Shown here: piece by piece, positions 1 to 9,800 of the stretch
Layout: each line of letters opens with the position of its first letter
Numbering within the stretch: the stretch's first letter is position 1
DNA from: Halisarca cf. caerulea
Taxonomy: Eukaryota > Porifera > Demospongiae > Chondrillida > Halisarcidae
DNA: 18,000 nucleotides
NCBI GenBank assembly: GCA_963170055.1
Contig: CAUJGJ010000040.1
Span: 3,157,001-3,175,000 of the forward strand
Reading direction: 5' to 3'
Program-made: the position numbers and the translations under genes
Notes under the pieces: generated by a model
Database searches by the model: none
Seen by the model: the letters and a program-made list of their open reading frames with translations, nothing else
What the model was told of the DNA's origin: nothing

Positions 1-25
1 CAGTTCAATTTTTCATCAGGAGAAA

Positions 26-1078
26 ATGGCGGATAGCGGCAAAGCGGCAAAAAGAAAGTCTAAAACAAGATCCAAGAAGACGCCTCCTACTGCTAACTGC
101 TGCATTTGTGAGGATAAAATTAAAGATCAATCTCAAAATGACCCAGGTGAGGATTCCATCTTCTGTGATGGTCATTGTCAGGGTTGGATTCACCGTCGTT
201 GCGCTGGACTATCACGAGATAAATTCAACACCCTTAGTAAGGGAAACGCACCCTTCTACTGCCCCCAATGTCGCCTACACACAGTGGAAAAAGAGTCCAC
301 TGAGCTGAAAGAAAGATTGTTGAAGCTAGAAGGTAATTTCGAGGATTTGAAAAGGGTCGTTGAATCGGGCATATCCAAGCAGACAACGGTCACTAACGCT
401 AAGAGAACCACTTCTATTGCTAACCAAAACTCCCCAAGTCCGCCAAACGGAGACATCCACGAACCTCCATGGCAAATGAAAACCAACAGCAAGTTAAACT
501 TGGTAGTTTATGGAATCCCCGAAAGCCCCAAAGGTACCTCACGACATGAACGACTTTCTAATGACCTACAAGCCTGCCTTTCCAATTTGAAACGAATCCA
601 CCCCAATATTACCGAAGACCCTATCTGTGACTCAATTCGCCTGGGAAAGTATGTAGAGTCTAAAACACGACCAATACTCTTAAAACTGGCCCGAGCCTTA
701 GATGTCTCCACCATACTAGCCAACCGTAAGAAGCTCGTGGACATGCCAGGCATATCTATCAAACCCCAACTTTCTCCTTACCAAAGGAGAGTAGAATCTG
801 TGCTACTAAAAGAACGCCGATCGCTCATAAACTCGGGAACTCCCTCAACCTCAATTAGGATCAACATTAACCAGGCATCACTTTTCGTTGGAAGTAAATT
901 GATCGGAACTGCTGCAAACGGTGTCTTCAATCATGAAAGGCCTAATGATGCCATTGATTCGTCAACTTCAGAGTCAGAATCGCAATCTGACTCCTCTGAT
1001 ACCCCCCTTGCTACAATATCACCAAACAGTCAAAAAAAGACATCAAACAGCAGGGCAGCACGCCCTAGTGATTGTTGA
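26..1078 (+). CDS. LINE ORF1 protein: PHD finger, coiled coil, RRM-like RNA-binding domain
   Basis: This is the 350-residue first protein of the retrotransposon, expected to bind the element RNA and form the ribonucleoprotein. A basic, Lys/Arg-rich N-terminus leads into a C4HC3 PHD finger with ligands C25, C28, C47, C51, H56, C59, C79 and C82. A Glu/Lys/Leu-rich segment at about 86-118 is likely a coiled coil that would trimerise or dimerise the protein. Residues about 157-275 (NLVVYGIPES, then SIRLGK, then RPILLKL and SIKPQLSP) match the RRM-like core and C-terminal domain of LINE ORF1 proteins. The tail is Ser-rich. The ATG has a good context (A at -3, G at +4). The frame ends in UGA, and the next codons continue in the same frame into the endonuclease domain of ORF2. 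Confidence 0.9.
   Translation: MADSGKAAKRKSKTRSKKTPPTANCCICEDKIKDQSQNDPGEDSIFCDGHCQGWIHRRCAGLSRDKFNTLSKGNAPFYCPQCRLHTVEKESTELKERLLKLEGNFEDLKRVVESGISKQTTVTNAKRTTSIANQNSPSPPNGDIHEPPWQMKTNSKLNLVVYGIPESPKGTSRHERLSNDLQACLSNLKRIHPNITEDPICDSIRLGKYVESKTRPILLKLARALDVSTILANRKKLVDMPGISIKPQLSPYQRRVESVLLKERRSLINSGTPSTSIRININQASLFVGSKLIGTAANGVFNHERPNDAIDSSTSESESQSDSSDTPLATISPNSQKKTSNSRAARPSDC
1076..1078 (+). promoter_or_regulatory. In-frame UGA between ORF1 and ORF2, candidate readthrough stop
   Basis: ORF1 (from 26) and ORF2 are in the same reading frame. The only stop between 26 and 3937 in that frame is this TGA, followed by CAG. C directly after UGA is known to be the leakiest fourth base in eukaryotes. 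No in-frame ATG exists between the stop and position 1466. Readthrough would yield one ORF1-ORF2 polyprotein of about 1,300 residues. A chance nonsense mutation, or reinitiation at a non-AUG codon, remains possible. Confidence 0.5.
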
Positions 1079-3937
1079 CAGCTTACAAGACCACTCTATT
1101 ATTCTATCGCTCTTTGGAATGTACGCAGCTTAAACAATAAAATACTTTCGCTACAAAACCTGATCTACACTAAACAAGTTGATTTGTTATGCATCACTGA
1201 AACATGGCTTACAGAGCAAATTTGCAATAATGAAATACTCCCGTATGGATATAACATATTCAGAAGAGACCGAGGCTCTCGTGGAGGTGGTATACTAATT
1301 GCAGTATCTCATAATATACCCTGTCGACTAATCCACACTGCTACCTCAACAGAGCTTATTGCAATACAATGCACCTCCCCCCAGATTATCATCTGCTGTG
1401 TTTACCAGCCACCTGCATCACCTCCCAATGTCACAGCTGATATCCTTCATGACATAAATATCATCATGCAAAATTTCACCAATACACAAATTCTGGTGCT
1501 TGGTGACTTGAACTTCCCCAACATCGATTGGAACACATTGTCATCTTCATCGCCCATTGAACATCATTTCTGTGACTTCCTTATAAACTCCAATATGATC
1601 CAGTTAGTTGACAAACCAACACATGTACATGGAAACATTCTTGATGTGGTAATTACGAACAACCCTGACTGCATTTGCAACCTACGCATAAATGAGCCAA
1701 CTCATTCCATTGCTTCTGATCATTTTTTGATCACTTTCGATATTAGTAATGCCAACCATTTGACAGCTCCACAGCACCCGCCAAAATACCGATTAAATTA
1801 TGCCAAGCGAAACACTCAAGGAATTAGACACTACCTAACTAATAATATTGGACTAGTATCACCAACAAACAATGACTGCGAAGTCCCCTGGTACCGCATC
1901 AAGTTAACTGTTCAAACGGCTTGTAAGCTACATGTTCCAGCTACAAAGGCTGAATCCCACCCACAACCACCATGGCTGAATGGTCATATCAAACACCAGC
2001 GCAATAAACTGAATTCACTCAAACGACTAAATAAACACAAACCTTCCCAAACTAGAAGTATTAAAATATCTGACTGGGAAAAACAGCTTGAACAGAACAT
2101 TACAGAAGCCCATATTCACTACGAGAAACAAATAGTAGGACAGTTTCGTTTACAACCTGCAAAGCTTTTCCAACATCTTAAACGCTTGTCTAACACGAGG
2201 TCTACACCATCAACCATCGTCCATCAATCAACAATCTACACTGAACCATTTGACATAGCTACTGCATTCAATAATTACTTTCACTCTGTATTCACTCACA
2301 GCAGTTATCAGATTCCCCCAATTGATCACTTACCTGTCTCTTCAACTCAAATCAGCTCGCTAAAAATTGATGAATCAGAAGTTTTCAATGCCCTAGTAAC
2401 AATTAATCCTCGGAAATCATCTGGTACGGATGATATTAACAACACCATACTAGTGGAATGTGCTGATATTCTCACTGGCCCGTTAAGAAACCTATTCCAG
2501 CTCTCTCTTGACACTGCAACCTTGCCCAATGAATGGAAAGTACATAAAATTGTACCTATTCCAAAGAATAATGATGTTACAAAAGTAGTCAACTATAGAC
2601 CAATTTCATTACTTTGTGTTACTTCTAAGCTACTGGAGTCCATCATATTTACAAAGATCATTGGTTTTATACGTAGGCAACTTAGCAAACGTCAATTCGG
2701 CTTTCTAAAGAGAAGATCTTGTCTAACGCAACTTCTTAAATCTTACTACGAAATTTCACTTGTTCTAGATAGAGGATGCCCAGTAGATGCTATTTTCCTT
2801 GATTTTGCCAAAGCATTTGACTCAGTGCCTCATAATGAGTTGTTGCTTAAACTCTGGCGTTTTGGAATACATGGTCCATTGTGGCTGTGGTTCAAAGCAT
2901 ACCTTACCAACAGATGGCAGTATGTTGAGATAGATGGATGTAGATCCAATCAGCTTTCAGTCATTTCTGGTGTCCCTCAAGGAAGTATCCTTGGGCCACT
3001 TCTCTTCTTAATCTACATAAATGACCTTCCTGATCATATCCATCACTCATCTATGTACCTGTTTGCAGACGACACCAAGTTTCTATCTGCCGTGTCTGAT
3101 TACTCGATTGACAACCTCCAACGTGACATGAATGATGTTAGTACATGGTGCACCGTATGGAAGCTACAAATAAATGTTTCAAAAAGTGTCAGTGTGCGTT
3201 TCAGTTTCGGCCACCCAACACATGATCTTCATTATTCACATATCAATACTCCTATTCCTACTCACACCAGCCACCGAGATCTAGGTATAATTGTAACAAG
3301 TAACTTATCATGGAATGAGCACATTAAATCTATCTGTTCCAAGGCATATCGCAATCTGAATTTTATTAGAAGAAACTTACATCAATCATCTGATTTGCAA
3401 GTACGTAGAACTGTATACCTTTCACTTGTGCGCTCACAACTATCATATTGTAGCCAACTATGGAGACCTCACCTCATCAAAAATATCAAAGCTTTAGAAG
3501 ACATTCAACGCAGGTCCACCAAATTCATTTTGTCCTACCCTCAACTTGATTATAAAAATCGTTTGATCACCCTCAACCTCTTACCAGTAATGTACTGGCT
3601 GGAACTGCAGGACGTATTATTTCTAATCAAGTGTATTAAATTTCCTTCAGACAACTTCAACATTTTCGACTATATATCCTTCAACAACACCTGCACCAGA
3701 CACCACACCAACCACAAACTCCAACACCGATACTGCCGTACAACAGCCATGCGCCATTTCTACTTTGTTCGAATTGTAAGACTTTGGAACTCACTGCCAT
3801 TCATTGATCTCAATAATTCATTCAGTACCATTAAACGTTATCTGTATAGCTACTTCTGGAATCACTTTATCCAATATTTTGATTCAGTTAATATCTGCAC
3901 TTTCCACTTTAAGTGTCCTTGTAACTCATGTAATTAG
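1079..3937 (+). CDS. LINE ORF2 protein: APE-type endonuclease and reverse transcriptase
   Basis: This enzyme nicks target DNA and copies the element RNA into the nick (target-primed reverse transcription). The frame is open for 952 codons from directly after the UGA. The endonuclease starts with ALWNVRSLNNK (conserved Asn), then TETWL (catalytic Glu, codon at 1199), LGDLNFPNIDW (codon run from about 1493) and SDH (about 1715-1723). The reverse transcriptase follows, with YRPISLL, QFGFLKRRSC, the motif A block FLDFAKAFDSVPH, SGVPQGSILGPLLF and the catalytic FADD box at 3062-3073. The C-terminal RRxxYLSLVRSQLSYC region is typical of CR1/L2 relatives. The first in-frame ATG is at 1466, inside the endonuclease and after the conserved Asn and Glu, so an ordinary AUG start would destroy that domain. 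I therefore place the start of the coding segment at 1079. No RNase H domain or tail zinc knuckle is evident. Confidence 0.92.
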   Translation, partial: QLTRPLYYSIALWNVRSLNNKILSLQNLIYTKQVDLLCITETWLTEQICNNEILPYGYNIFRRDRGSRGGGILIAVSHNIPCRLIHTATSTELIAIQCTSPQIIICCVYQPPASPPNVTADILHDINIIMQNFTNTQILVLGDLNFPNIDWNTLSSSSPIEHHFCDFLINSNMIQLVDKPTHVHGNILDVVITNNPDCICNLRINEPTHSIASDHFLITFDISNANHLTAPQHPPKYRLNYAKRNTQGIRHYLTNNIGLVSPTNNDCEVPWYRIKLTVQTACKLHVPATKAESHPQPPWLNGHIKHQRNKLNSLKRLNKHKPSQTRSIKISDWEKQLEQNITEAHIHYEKQIVGQFRLQPAKLFQHLKRLSNTRSTPSTIVHQSTIYTEPFDIATAFNNYFHSVFTHSSYQIPPIDHLPVSSTQISSLKIDESEVFNALVTINPRKSSGTDDINNTILVECADILTGPLRNLFQLSLDTATLPNEWKVHKIVPIPKNNDVTKVVNYRPISLLCVTSKLLESIIFTKIIGFIRRQLSKRQFGFLKRRSCLTQLLKSYYEISLVLDRGCPVDAIFLDFAKAFDSVPHNELLLKLWRFGIHGPLWLWFKAYLTNRWQYVEIDGCRSNQLSVISGVPQGSILGPLLFLIYINDLPDHIHHSSMYLFADDTKFLSAVSDYSIDNLQRDMNDVSTWCTVWKLQINVSKSVSVRFSFGHPTHDLHYSHINTPIPTHTSHRDLGIIVTSNLSWNEHIKSICSKAYRNLNFIRRNLHQSSDLQVRRTVYLSLVRSQLSYCSQLWRPHLIKNIKALEDIQRRSTKFILSYPQLDYKNRLITLNLLPVMYWLELQDVLFLIKCIKFPSDNFNIFDYISFNNTCTRHHTNHKLQHRYCRTTAMRHFYFVRIVRLWNSLPFIDLNNSFSTIKRYLYSYFWNHFIQYFDSVNICTFHFKCPCNSCN

Positions 3938-4223
3938 TTTTGTTTACATTAAATGGTGTCCTGTGTATCTCTAGTTAAATTTTGTTTTCATGTACATCAC
4001 TTCTTACATGTGTATACTAGTTTGTGTACAAATTTACTTTGATTATGTAATTTCACTTATAGTTAGTTATTAAATGTACCACAAGCCTTATGTCACTTGA
4101 CTCATACCAATTCACATTTCCTGTACCTGGCAGCATCAACTGTTGATGTCTGACCATCAACCATATTCTCATATATATCACTAAGACTTCATTACATCTA
4201 CATAAATATGGTTGTAAAGCTTT
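3938..4223 (+). other. LINE 3' UTR
   Basis: This AT-rich non-coding stretch lies between the ORF2 stop and the terminal repeats. In CR1/L2-type elements this region carries the structure recognised by the element's own reverse transcriptase. No AATAAA signal is seen just before the tail, which fits an element that ends in short tandem repeats and not poly(A). Confidence 0.75.
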
Positions 4224-4249
4224 ATTGAATTGAATTGAATTGAATTGAA
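4224..4249 (+). repeat. LINE 3' terminal microsatellite (ATTGA)5
   Basis: Five exact ATTGA (equivalently TTGAA) units directly follow GTAAAGCTTT. Short tandem repeats at this position are the hallmark of CR1/L2-type 3' ends and mark the element's right boundary. Confidence 0.85.
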
Positions 4250-4250
4250 C

Positions 4251-6121
4251 TTCTGGCCTTTGTACAGTATAATTATACACATTCATACGTAATAATGAAA
4301 TGTACAAAATAGTTAAACAAGAAGATGGCTGCGATAACGACATGCGGTTTGGTTCTGTATGAAAACATAACATTTTTGAGTGCTCTACAGAACGAATTTA
4401 CTTGTATTATATTTATTTTGACTGTTCAATGTGTGCAAGAAGAAATTTTGTGATCTAGGAATGAATATAATATGGGAGACTTTACTATTTTCATATCAAC
4501 AAAAAATATTGGATCTGGCCCAAAAAGTGGTAGGGCCAGAGCCCGGGCAGCCCGGGTGGTTCCGGCGGCCCTGTTTAAAGCATAAGTTTTCTATTGCACT
4601 CCCTTGCACCACAGACAATTTTCAATGTATATTCATTACATATAGGGTCAACAATGACTGGACATGTAAATAATTGTGTGACTTTACAAATCAAATAGTA
4701 TAAATTAGTTCAAGGTTATTATAATACTACAACTGAACTGTCCTCCAAGGCTCTCCACCGTTTAATAGCCACTTTTGATGCAAGGTATCGGACACACGCA
4801 ACATAGAGTAGCAATTCCTCTTCTCTACCATGCAAAGAGAAAGAATTATTCCGTTCCCAATATGAGCTCTGTTCCACCTAGTGAACCACAGTGGACCTAC
4901 ACTGATCCATAATGTAGTACAAAACACTTAATAGTGTGGTAAACAATGTGACGTAAATGTACTGTAATTTTTTTAACTTATCTTTACATGTCATCAAATT
5001 TGAAACTGTCGCATGTGGGACATGTCCAGATTTGACATGATAGCGCTTCCCAGTTTGCGTAGCGATATGTTATTTTTCGGCACCTTTAAGTTATTAGCAT
5101 TTATCTTGTGATTCAGGCTGATATTCGGGCAAATACGAATACCGAATCCGCATTTAGTTACGTTTTCTGTCGTCACTTTTAACTCAGTCACAGGCTGGCC
5201 TGTGACCTATCTAGATGTCCTTCAATATTCTTGTTTTCGCCTGAGTGCAACATGAGGGAACAAGCCGGAGACTGAGCCATTCATGGTATACAACTACTCC
5301 ATGTGAAGGCAAAGGAACCTTTACTCCTCTCGCGAGTTACAACAGCATGAATTATGCTTTCTAAGAGTCATATTTACAGATGTTGGTTTTGGAGTAGGAT
5401 TGTCATTACCTCACTTGGAAAAGCTAGTTAATGTTTCGCTATAGCGATTTATGTCGAAAAATACGTACTTCTTCATGAACTAACCAGATCTTTTAAAATG
5501 GTAATCCTCGAAACGTTTATGCCTCTACCTACAATGTCATGTAAAGTCCTCGTTTGACTCCCTGAAGCTTCTACAAGTTCAGAACAAACGCCGTAAAAAG
5601 GCCGAAATTTTCACACCTCCTTTAATTAGCACAGACATGCTCCATATGCGGTATCTACTTGTAATTTATGATAGTTCAGATCCTGTTGACTGTGAAATTA
5701 ATGAACACCTTCCATTTTGTAATGACCCCTTGCAATTTCATTATGAATTATTCTACACTAGTATCAACAAATGCGTAAACCCAAAGAAATAGCAGCTGTA
5801 CCAGTTGTAAATCCACTGTAAATGTTGTTTATCTAAATATATAATTGGTATTTGGTTTGAATAGACAAACACAGAGTATATCCTTTGATCTCTCCTTTGA
5901 TTCAGACTTTTGGGTTCGCAAACTTGTGAATCCTATTGTTTGTATATTTCAGAATGAAATTGTGTATAGATAGATACTATAAGATAAATAGATATTTCAA
6001 CAGGAAAACCCCATCAACCAATTGGCTGGTCTACCTGGGGGGCATGTTACAAATATCATGGTACATTAGATATTAAGTATATTAGTCCTAATATTATGCA
6101 TATCTTATAATTATATTATAC
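4251..6121. other. Intergenic AT-rich DNA, no gene recognised
   Basis: No reading frame here has recognisable domains or convincing coding character. One GC-rich patch (about 4514-4573) stands out. It holds an 8-bp inverted repeat (TCTGGCCC at 4514-4521 with GGGCCAGA at 4533-4540) and two CCCGGG sites. It may be a remnant of a repeat. Nothing else was seen. Confidence 0.6.
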
Positions 6122-6286
6122 ATAATTCATTATGAAAGACATTATTGTGGACTACACATGGTAGGAAAGAAGGGGGGAAGGGAACTTTTTCCCTTCCCCC
6201 CTTCTTTCCTACCATGTGTAGTCCACAATAATGTCTTTCATTTGCGTAACCATGGTACCTAGACTTTTCTAGTTATAATTCATTAT
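6122..6286. repeat. Possible small insertion flanked by 12-bp direct repeats
   Basis: The 12-mer ATAATTCATTAT occurs at 6122-6133 and again at 6275-6286. It brackets the perfect hairpin at 6132-6241 plus about 33 extra bases. The arrangement resembles a tiny foldback insertion with a target-site duplication. However, the 12-mer is AT-rich and overlaps the hairpin base by two bases, so coincidence is possible. Confidence 0.3.
6132..6241. repeat. Perfect 53-bp inverted repeat with a 4-nt loop
   Basis: The left arm 6132-6184 and right arm 6189-6241 are exact reverse complements, separated only by CTTT. The arms contain a purine-rich block with AGGGGGGAAGGG on the plus strand. RNA from either strand would fold into a long perfect duplex. 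Possible explanations are a recent foldback duplication, a foldback element, a small-RNA precursor or an assembly artefact. Confidence 0.9.
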
Positions 6287-6875
6287 ATTTAGTTTAGAAT
6301 AAAACGTAATGATACTCCTGGCGGGGTGAAATAAAAATTAATTCAATTTTTTAATACTTTTAGGTGTAGCATAGTTACCACAACTGTGAGCTTCAAGTAT
6401 TCAGAACACTGCAGCATTCAGACTACAAGGTACACCACATTACTTTAGACCACCAAAGATGGTAGTTTGTCATGCATTTTGTATACATGACAATCCCTAC
6501 AGCCTTGCGTAGAGTTGTTTGTCCATTTCTTGTGTACAGAACACTGAATGTTATTTTTCAAGGTATTAATTTTCTTCTACAGACTATATTATTAGAGTTC
6601 ATACTATTCCATTATATTAAATTTTACTCTGACTAATAACGAATTGAAGTGCATACGATTCAAATTGGGTTTCTGTATAATAATAATACAATAATATTAT
6701 GTATATATTATAATAATTATAATAATAATGATAAAATATTATACACATCGATTGCATGCCAAGAAAACTATTGAGCTATATTACTACAGAGTCATGTTGT
6801 TTGGCATAAAATACCTACTGCACGCTATATAGTCTAGTTTTGAAATGAGCTCTGCTTGTGGCCTAGTGTATCTCT
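6287..6875. other. AT-rich 3' flank of the RTX gene, with TAA/TA-rich low complexity
   Basis: There is no gene here. It contains a TAA-rich low-complexity stretch at about 6676-6745. It should hold the 3' UTR of the minus-strand gene. No canonical AATAAA is present on the minus strand for more than 500 bases past the stop. The nearest variants are AATATA (complement of 6777-6782) and ATTAAA (complement of 6350-6355), so the polyadenylation site is unresolved. Confidence 0.5.
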
Positions 6876-9800
6876 TCAGCGACATCGAACATGTATTGGC
6901 TGTCTACCCAATAATCTTTCATTCAGACTGCAGTCAGCTGTCAGTATGGTGAGATGACGATGAGCAGTTCCAGCAAAGTAGTTCTGAAGGATCACTGTGG
7001 GATATTGCGGACTGTAACTCTCACAGAATGAAGTATTGGCAACCGGCGGGGACAGGTTAATCACACGGGGTACAGCATCATGGCATCCTGGAAACATATG
7101 GGCTTGCTGGTTAGCAAAAAAATTTGACACAACACGGACAATTAGATTACCGCCTTGTTGTTCAAAACGCAGCTTCCTTGTGTAGACAAAAGACAATTTA
7201 ACAATGTCAAGTAACCCATCATCAGCTTTATTTATGATAACCTTTGTACCAGAGGCCTCGACTAAGTTGTAGGTATCATGGCCTTTTCCTCCAATGAGTA
7301 TGTCATATCCATCATATGCTATCAAAGTATCATTTCCTTCTTCTCCATTGAGAACATTGTCATCCATAGATGAGCTGATCATGATGTCATCATATGGGGT
7401 TCCATAAACGTTCTCCACATTTTCTATCTCATCAATACCATACGGATGTTTACAGATGCCGTTGTTGAGATCCACGTAAATTCCAGTTTGGTTGATTGGG
7501 TCACCTGCATACACAATGGTATCGTCCCCGGCTCCACCTCCAATGTAGTTGTCGCCAGCTCCCGGTGATAAAATATCATTACCACGTCCACCACCCAGGA
7601 TGTCATTGCCACTTCCGCCACTGATAGTGTCATTTCCCAGTCCTCCATGAAGGCTGTCATTTCCAGCTCCTCCTTTGAGGATATCATTCCCATCTTCACC
7701 CACGAGTACATCATTAGCATCTCCTCCCACAATTGTATTTGGCTTGTCATTTCCAGTGATGTTGTTAGCTACAGATTTGTAACCATATACCGTCCTCACT
7801 TCTCCATACAGTGGATTATCACTGAGACCTATGCTCTGGTGGCGCCTGTGAGTAGTACGTTGACTGGCTTTATTGATCAGAATAATCACCGGAGTGAACC
7901 CGTCGTCAGGTGAAATCACAAAGGTAAGTCCATCACTCGAAAGAATAGTGAGATGTCGTGCTTCAGGATTGACTACGTAGTCAACCAGTGTGGCTGAAAA
8001 TGACTTGGTGGTATCAGAGGGATCTGTGTACTGCAATATCACTGACCGTGTATTGTTAGTGACAGAAATCTGACTGTAGTTGGCGCCAAACAGGACTGTG
8101 TCAGCAACATTATCAGTTGCAATATTTTGAATGTAAATTTGACCGTATCCAGGCTTCAAGACATATGTATCACTACCATTGTTGCCTCTCATTGTACCTC
8201 CACCCTCTCTGGAATCAATGTAGTTGTCCATCTGATTGCCTGTAATGACATCCGAATGTGGAGAGCCAATGACACGTTCAACTTTATGAAACTTTGCATC
8301 TGTCAGATCAATTGTTGTGGGATGTTCTGATTGGGACTTATCAATCATTACTGCTACAGGAGATTGAGCACTTGTACGGTTTAAAGGAAGAGTGAATGCT
8401 ACACCATCTCTGGAACGTACCAGAAGATGCTGGTATCTCGGCCCTAAAAACCAATCGATCAAAATTACGCTAATTTTGGAAGATGACCTGTCCGTGATTT
8501 TCAGATTTCTCCTAATATCATTTGTGATGATGTTGTCAAAATCTGCGTCATACAAAAGTATATCTGTTTTGCCATCTGCCGCATAGTTTATAATCCTGCA
8601 GTGAGCTCCTCTTGTAGAGTTTGTATGATCTAGAGGTGTCAACTTGACAACATAGGTGTCTGCCCCTTGTCCACCCCCTATGGTATCGTGACCTCCTCCT
8701 GCTGCTATGTAGTTGTCCAGACCATTTCCAATGATCGTGTTGTTAGCTTTTGTTCCAACTACTGATGCAACCTGTCTCAAGATTCTATCAAAGCCAAGAT
8801 TAACGTTTCCACTATCATAGGTCAGTTCTTTCAAAGTAGGAACCAGTCTCACTCTGTCAGTGTGAGGGATTTGGCGGATTTCCAAGTATATACTGTCCCG
8901 AGAATGCAAGGTAACATGCTGATATGCCTTGCCAGAAAACCAGCTCCTTATTGTCAACTGATAGGTGCCTGATTGGATTATCAGGTCATTGTTGGATGAA
9001 GCTTTACTTGCATTGATCTTGTAAGCACTTACTGGGAAGACAACAGTGTCTAATTTTTCATCTGAAGCCCAATTATCAATTACATCATTTCCGTCTTTAT
9101 TCTTAATGTTGTAGGTATCTGTTCCATTCCCACCATACATGTGGTCCCTCCCTTCACCGGGAACAATGACATCATCATTATTGTACCCATACAACCAGTC
9201 ATCGTGATCAGAACCAACCAATTGTTTCACTGTAGGATAACCTTGCCTATCAACTCCAGGAGCAAGATCGAACGTTACACTTTCAGCACTTCCAGCTCCA
9301 GTGAGAGCATAAGGGACACCTATTGCCTGATCAGATTGTCTTTCAAAGTAAAACAATACATAATCTGAAGTTTTCAAGTGCAAGTGCTGATATGCAGAAC
9401 CACTAAACCAGGACTGAATGGTTACTTTGAAAGAGAATCCAGCTGTTATGATGGCATCATTGCCAGATGATGAGAATAAAAGGTCGTAAAATCTCTTGGG
9501 AATGATCATAAAATCGTCTGCCTCTTGTGTATCAGAATTGTTAAGTGTAAGGTGAGTTGAGTTACCATCAAGGAAGTAGGTGTCTGCTCCTGCATTGCCT
9601 TCAACATAGGTGTGCTGTGGTCCAAGATAAAAGGAATCATTTCCTCCATTTCCCTTCAGTATGTAGTGATAGTCTTCAAGCCCATATGGTAGATTTTCCG
9701 GCAATTTCTGAACAGCAAAGAAGCTATTATTGTCACTGTTTCCATAGTACTCACCATGTAGTGTGGATCTGTCGCCCTGCAAACCTGATGTAATCTTCCT

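Larger units (their letters stand above)
1..4250 (+). mobile_element. Near full-length CR1/L2-type non-LTR retrotransposon (LINE)
   Basis: The element has the two-ORF layout of the CR1/L2/Jockey group: ORF1 with a PHD zinc finger, then ORF2 with an APE-type endonuclease followed by a reverse transcriptase. A 3' UTR of about 290 bases ends in a short tandem repeat (TTGAA units) instead of poly(A), as is typical of CR1 and L2 elements. Both reading frames are free of frameshifts, so the copy is probably young. Only 25 bases precede the ORF1 start, so the 5' end may lie outside the window and target-site duplications cannot be checked. Exact clade (CR1, L2, Rex1 or Daphne) cannot be fixed without a reverse transcriptase tree. 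Confidence 0.93.

Noticed and set aside
4325..4453. 42-codon reading frame starting AAGATGGCTGCG, with a strong start context
   Set aside because: It is short, has no domain, no clear splice partner and no homologue I recognise. It could be a first exon but the sequence does not show it.
5012..5030. GGACATGTCC dyad resembling a p53-type half site
   Set aside because: A single half site in intergenic DNA with no adjoining gene is expected by chance.
7647..7913. Plus-strand reading frames opposite the RTX gene
   Set aside because: They are shadows of the long minus-strand coding region and have no motifs of their own.
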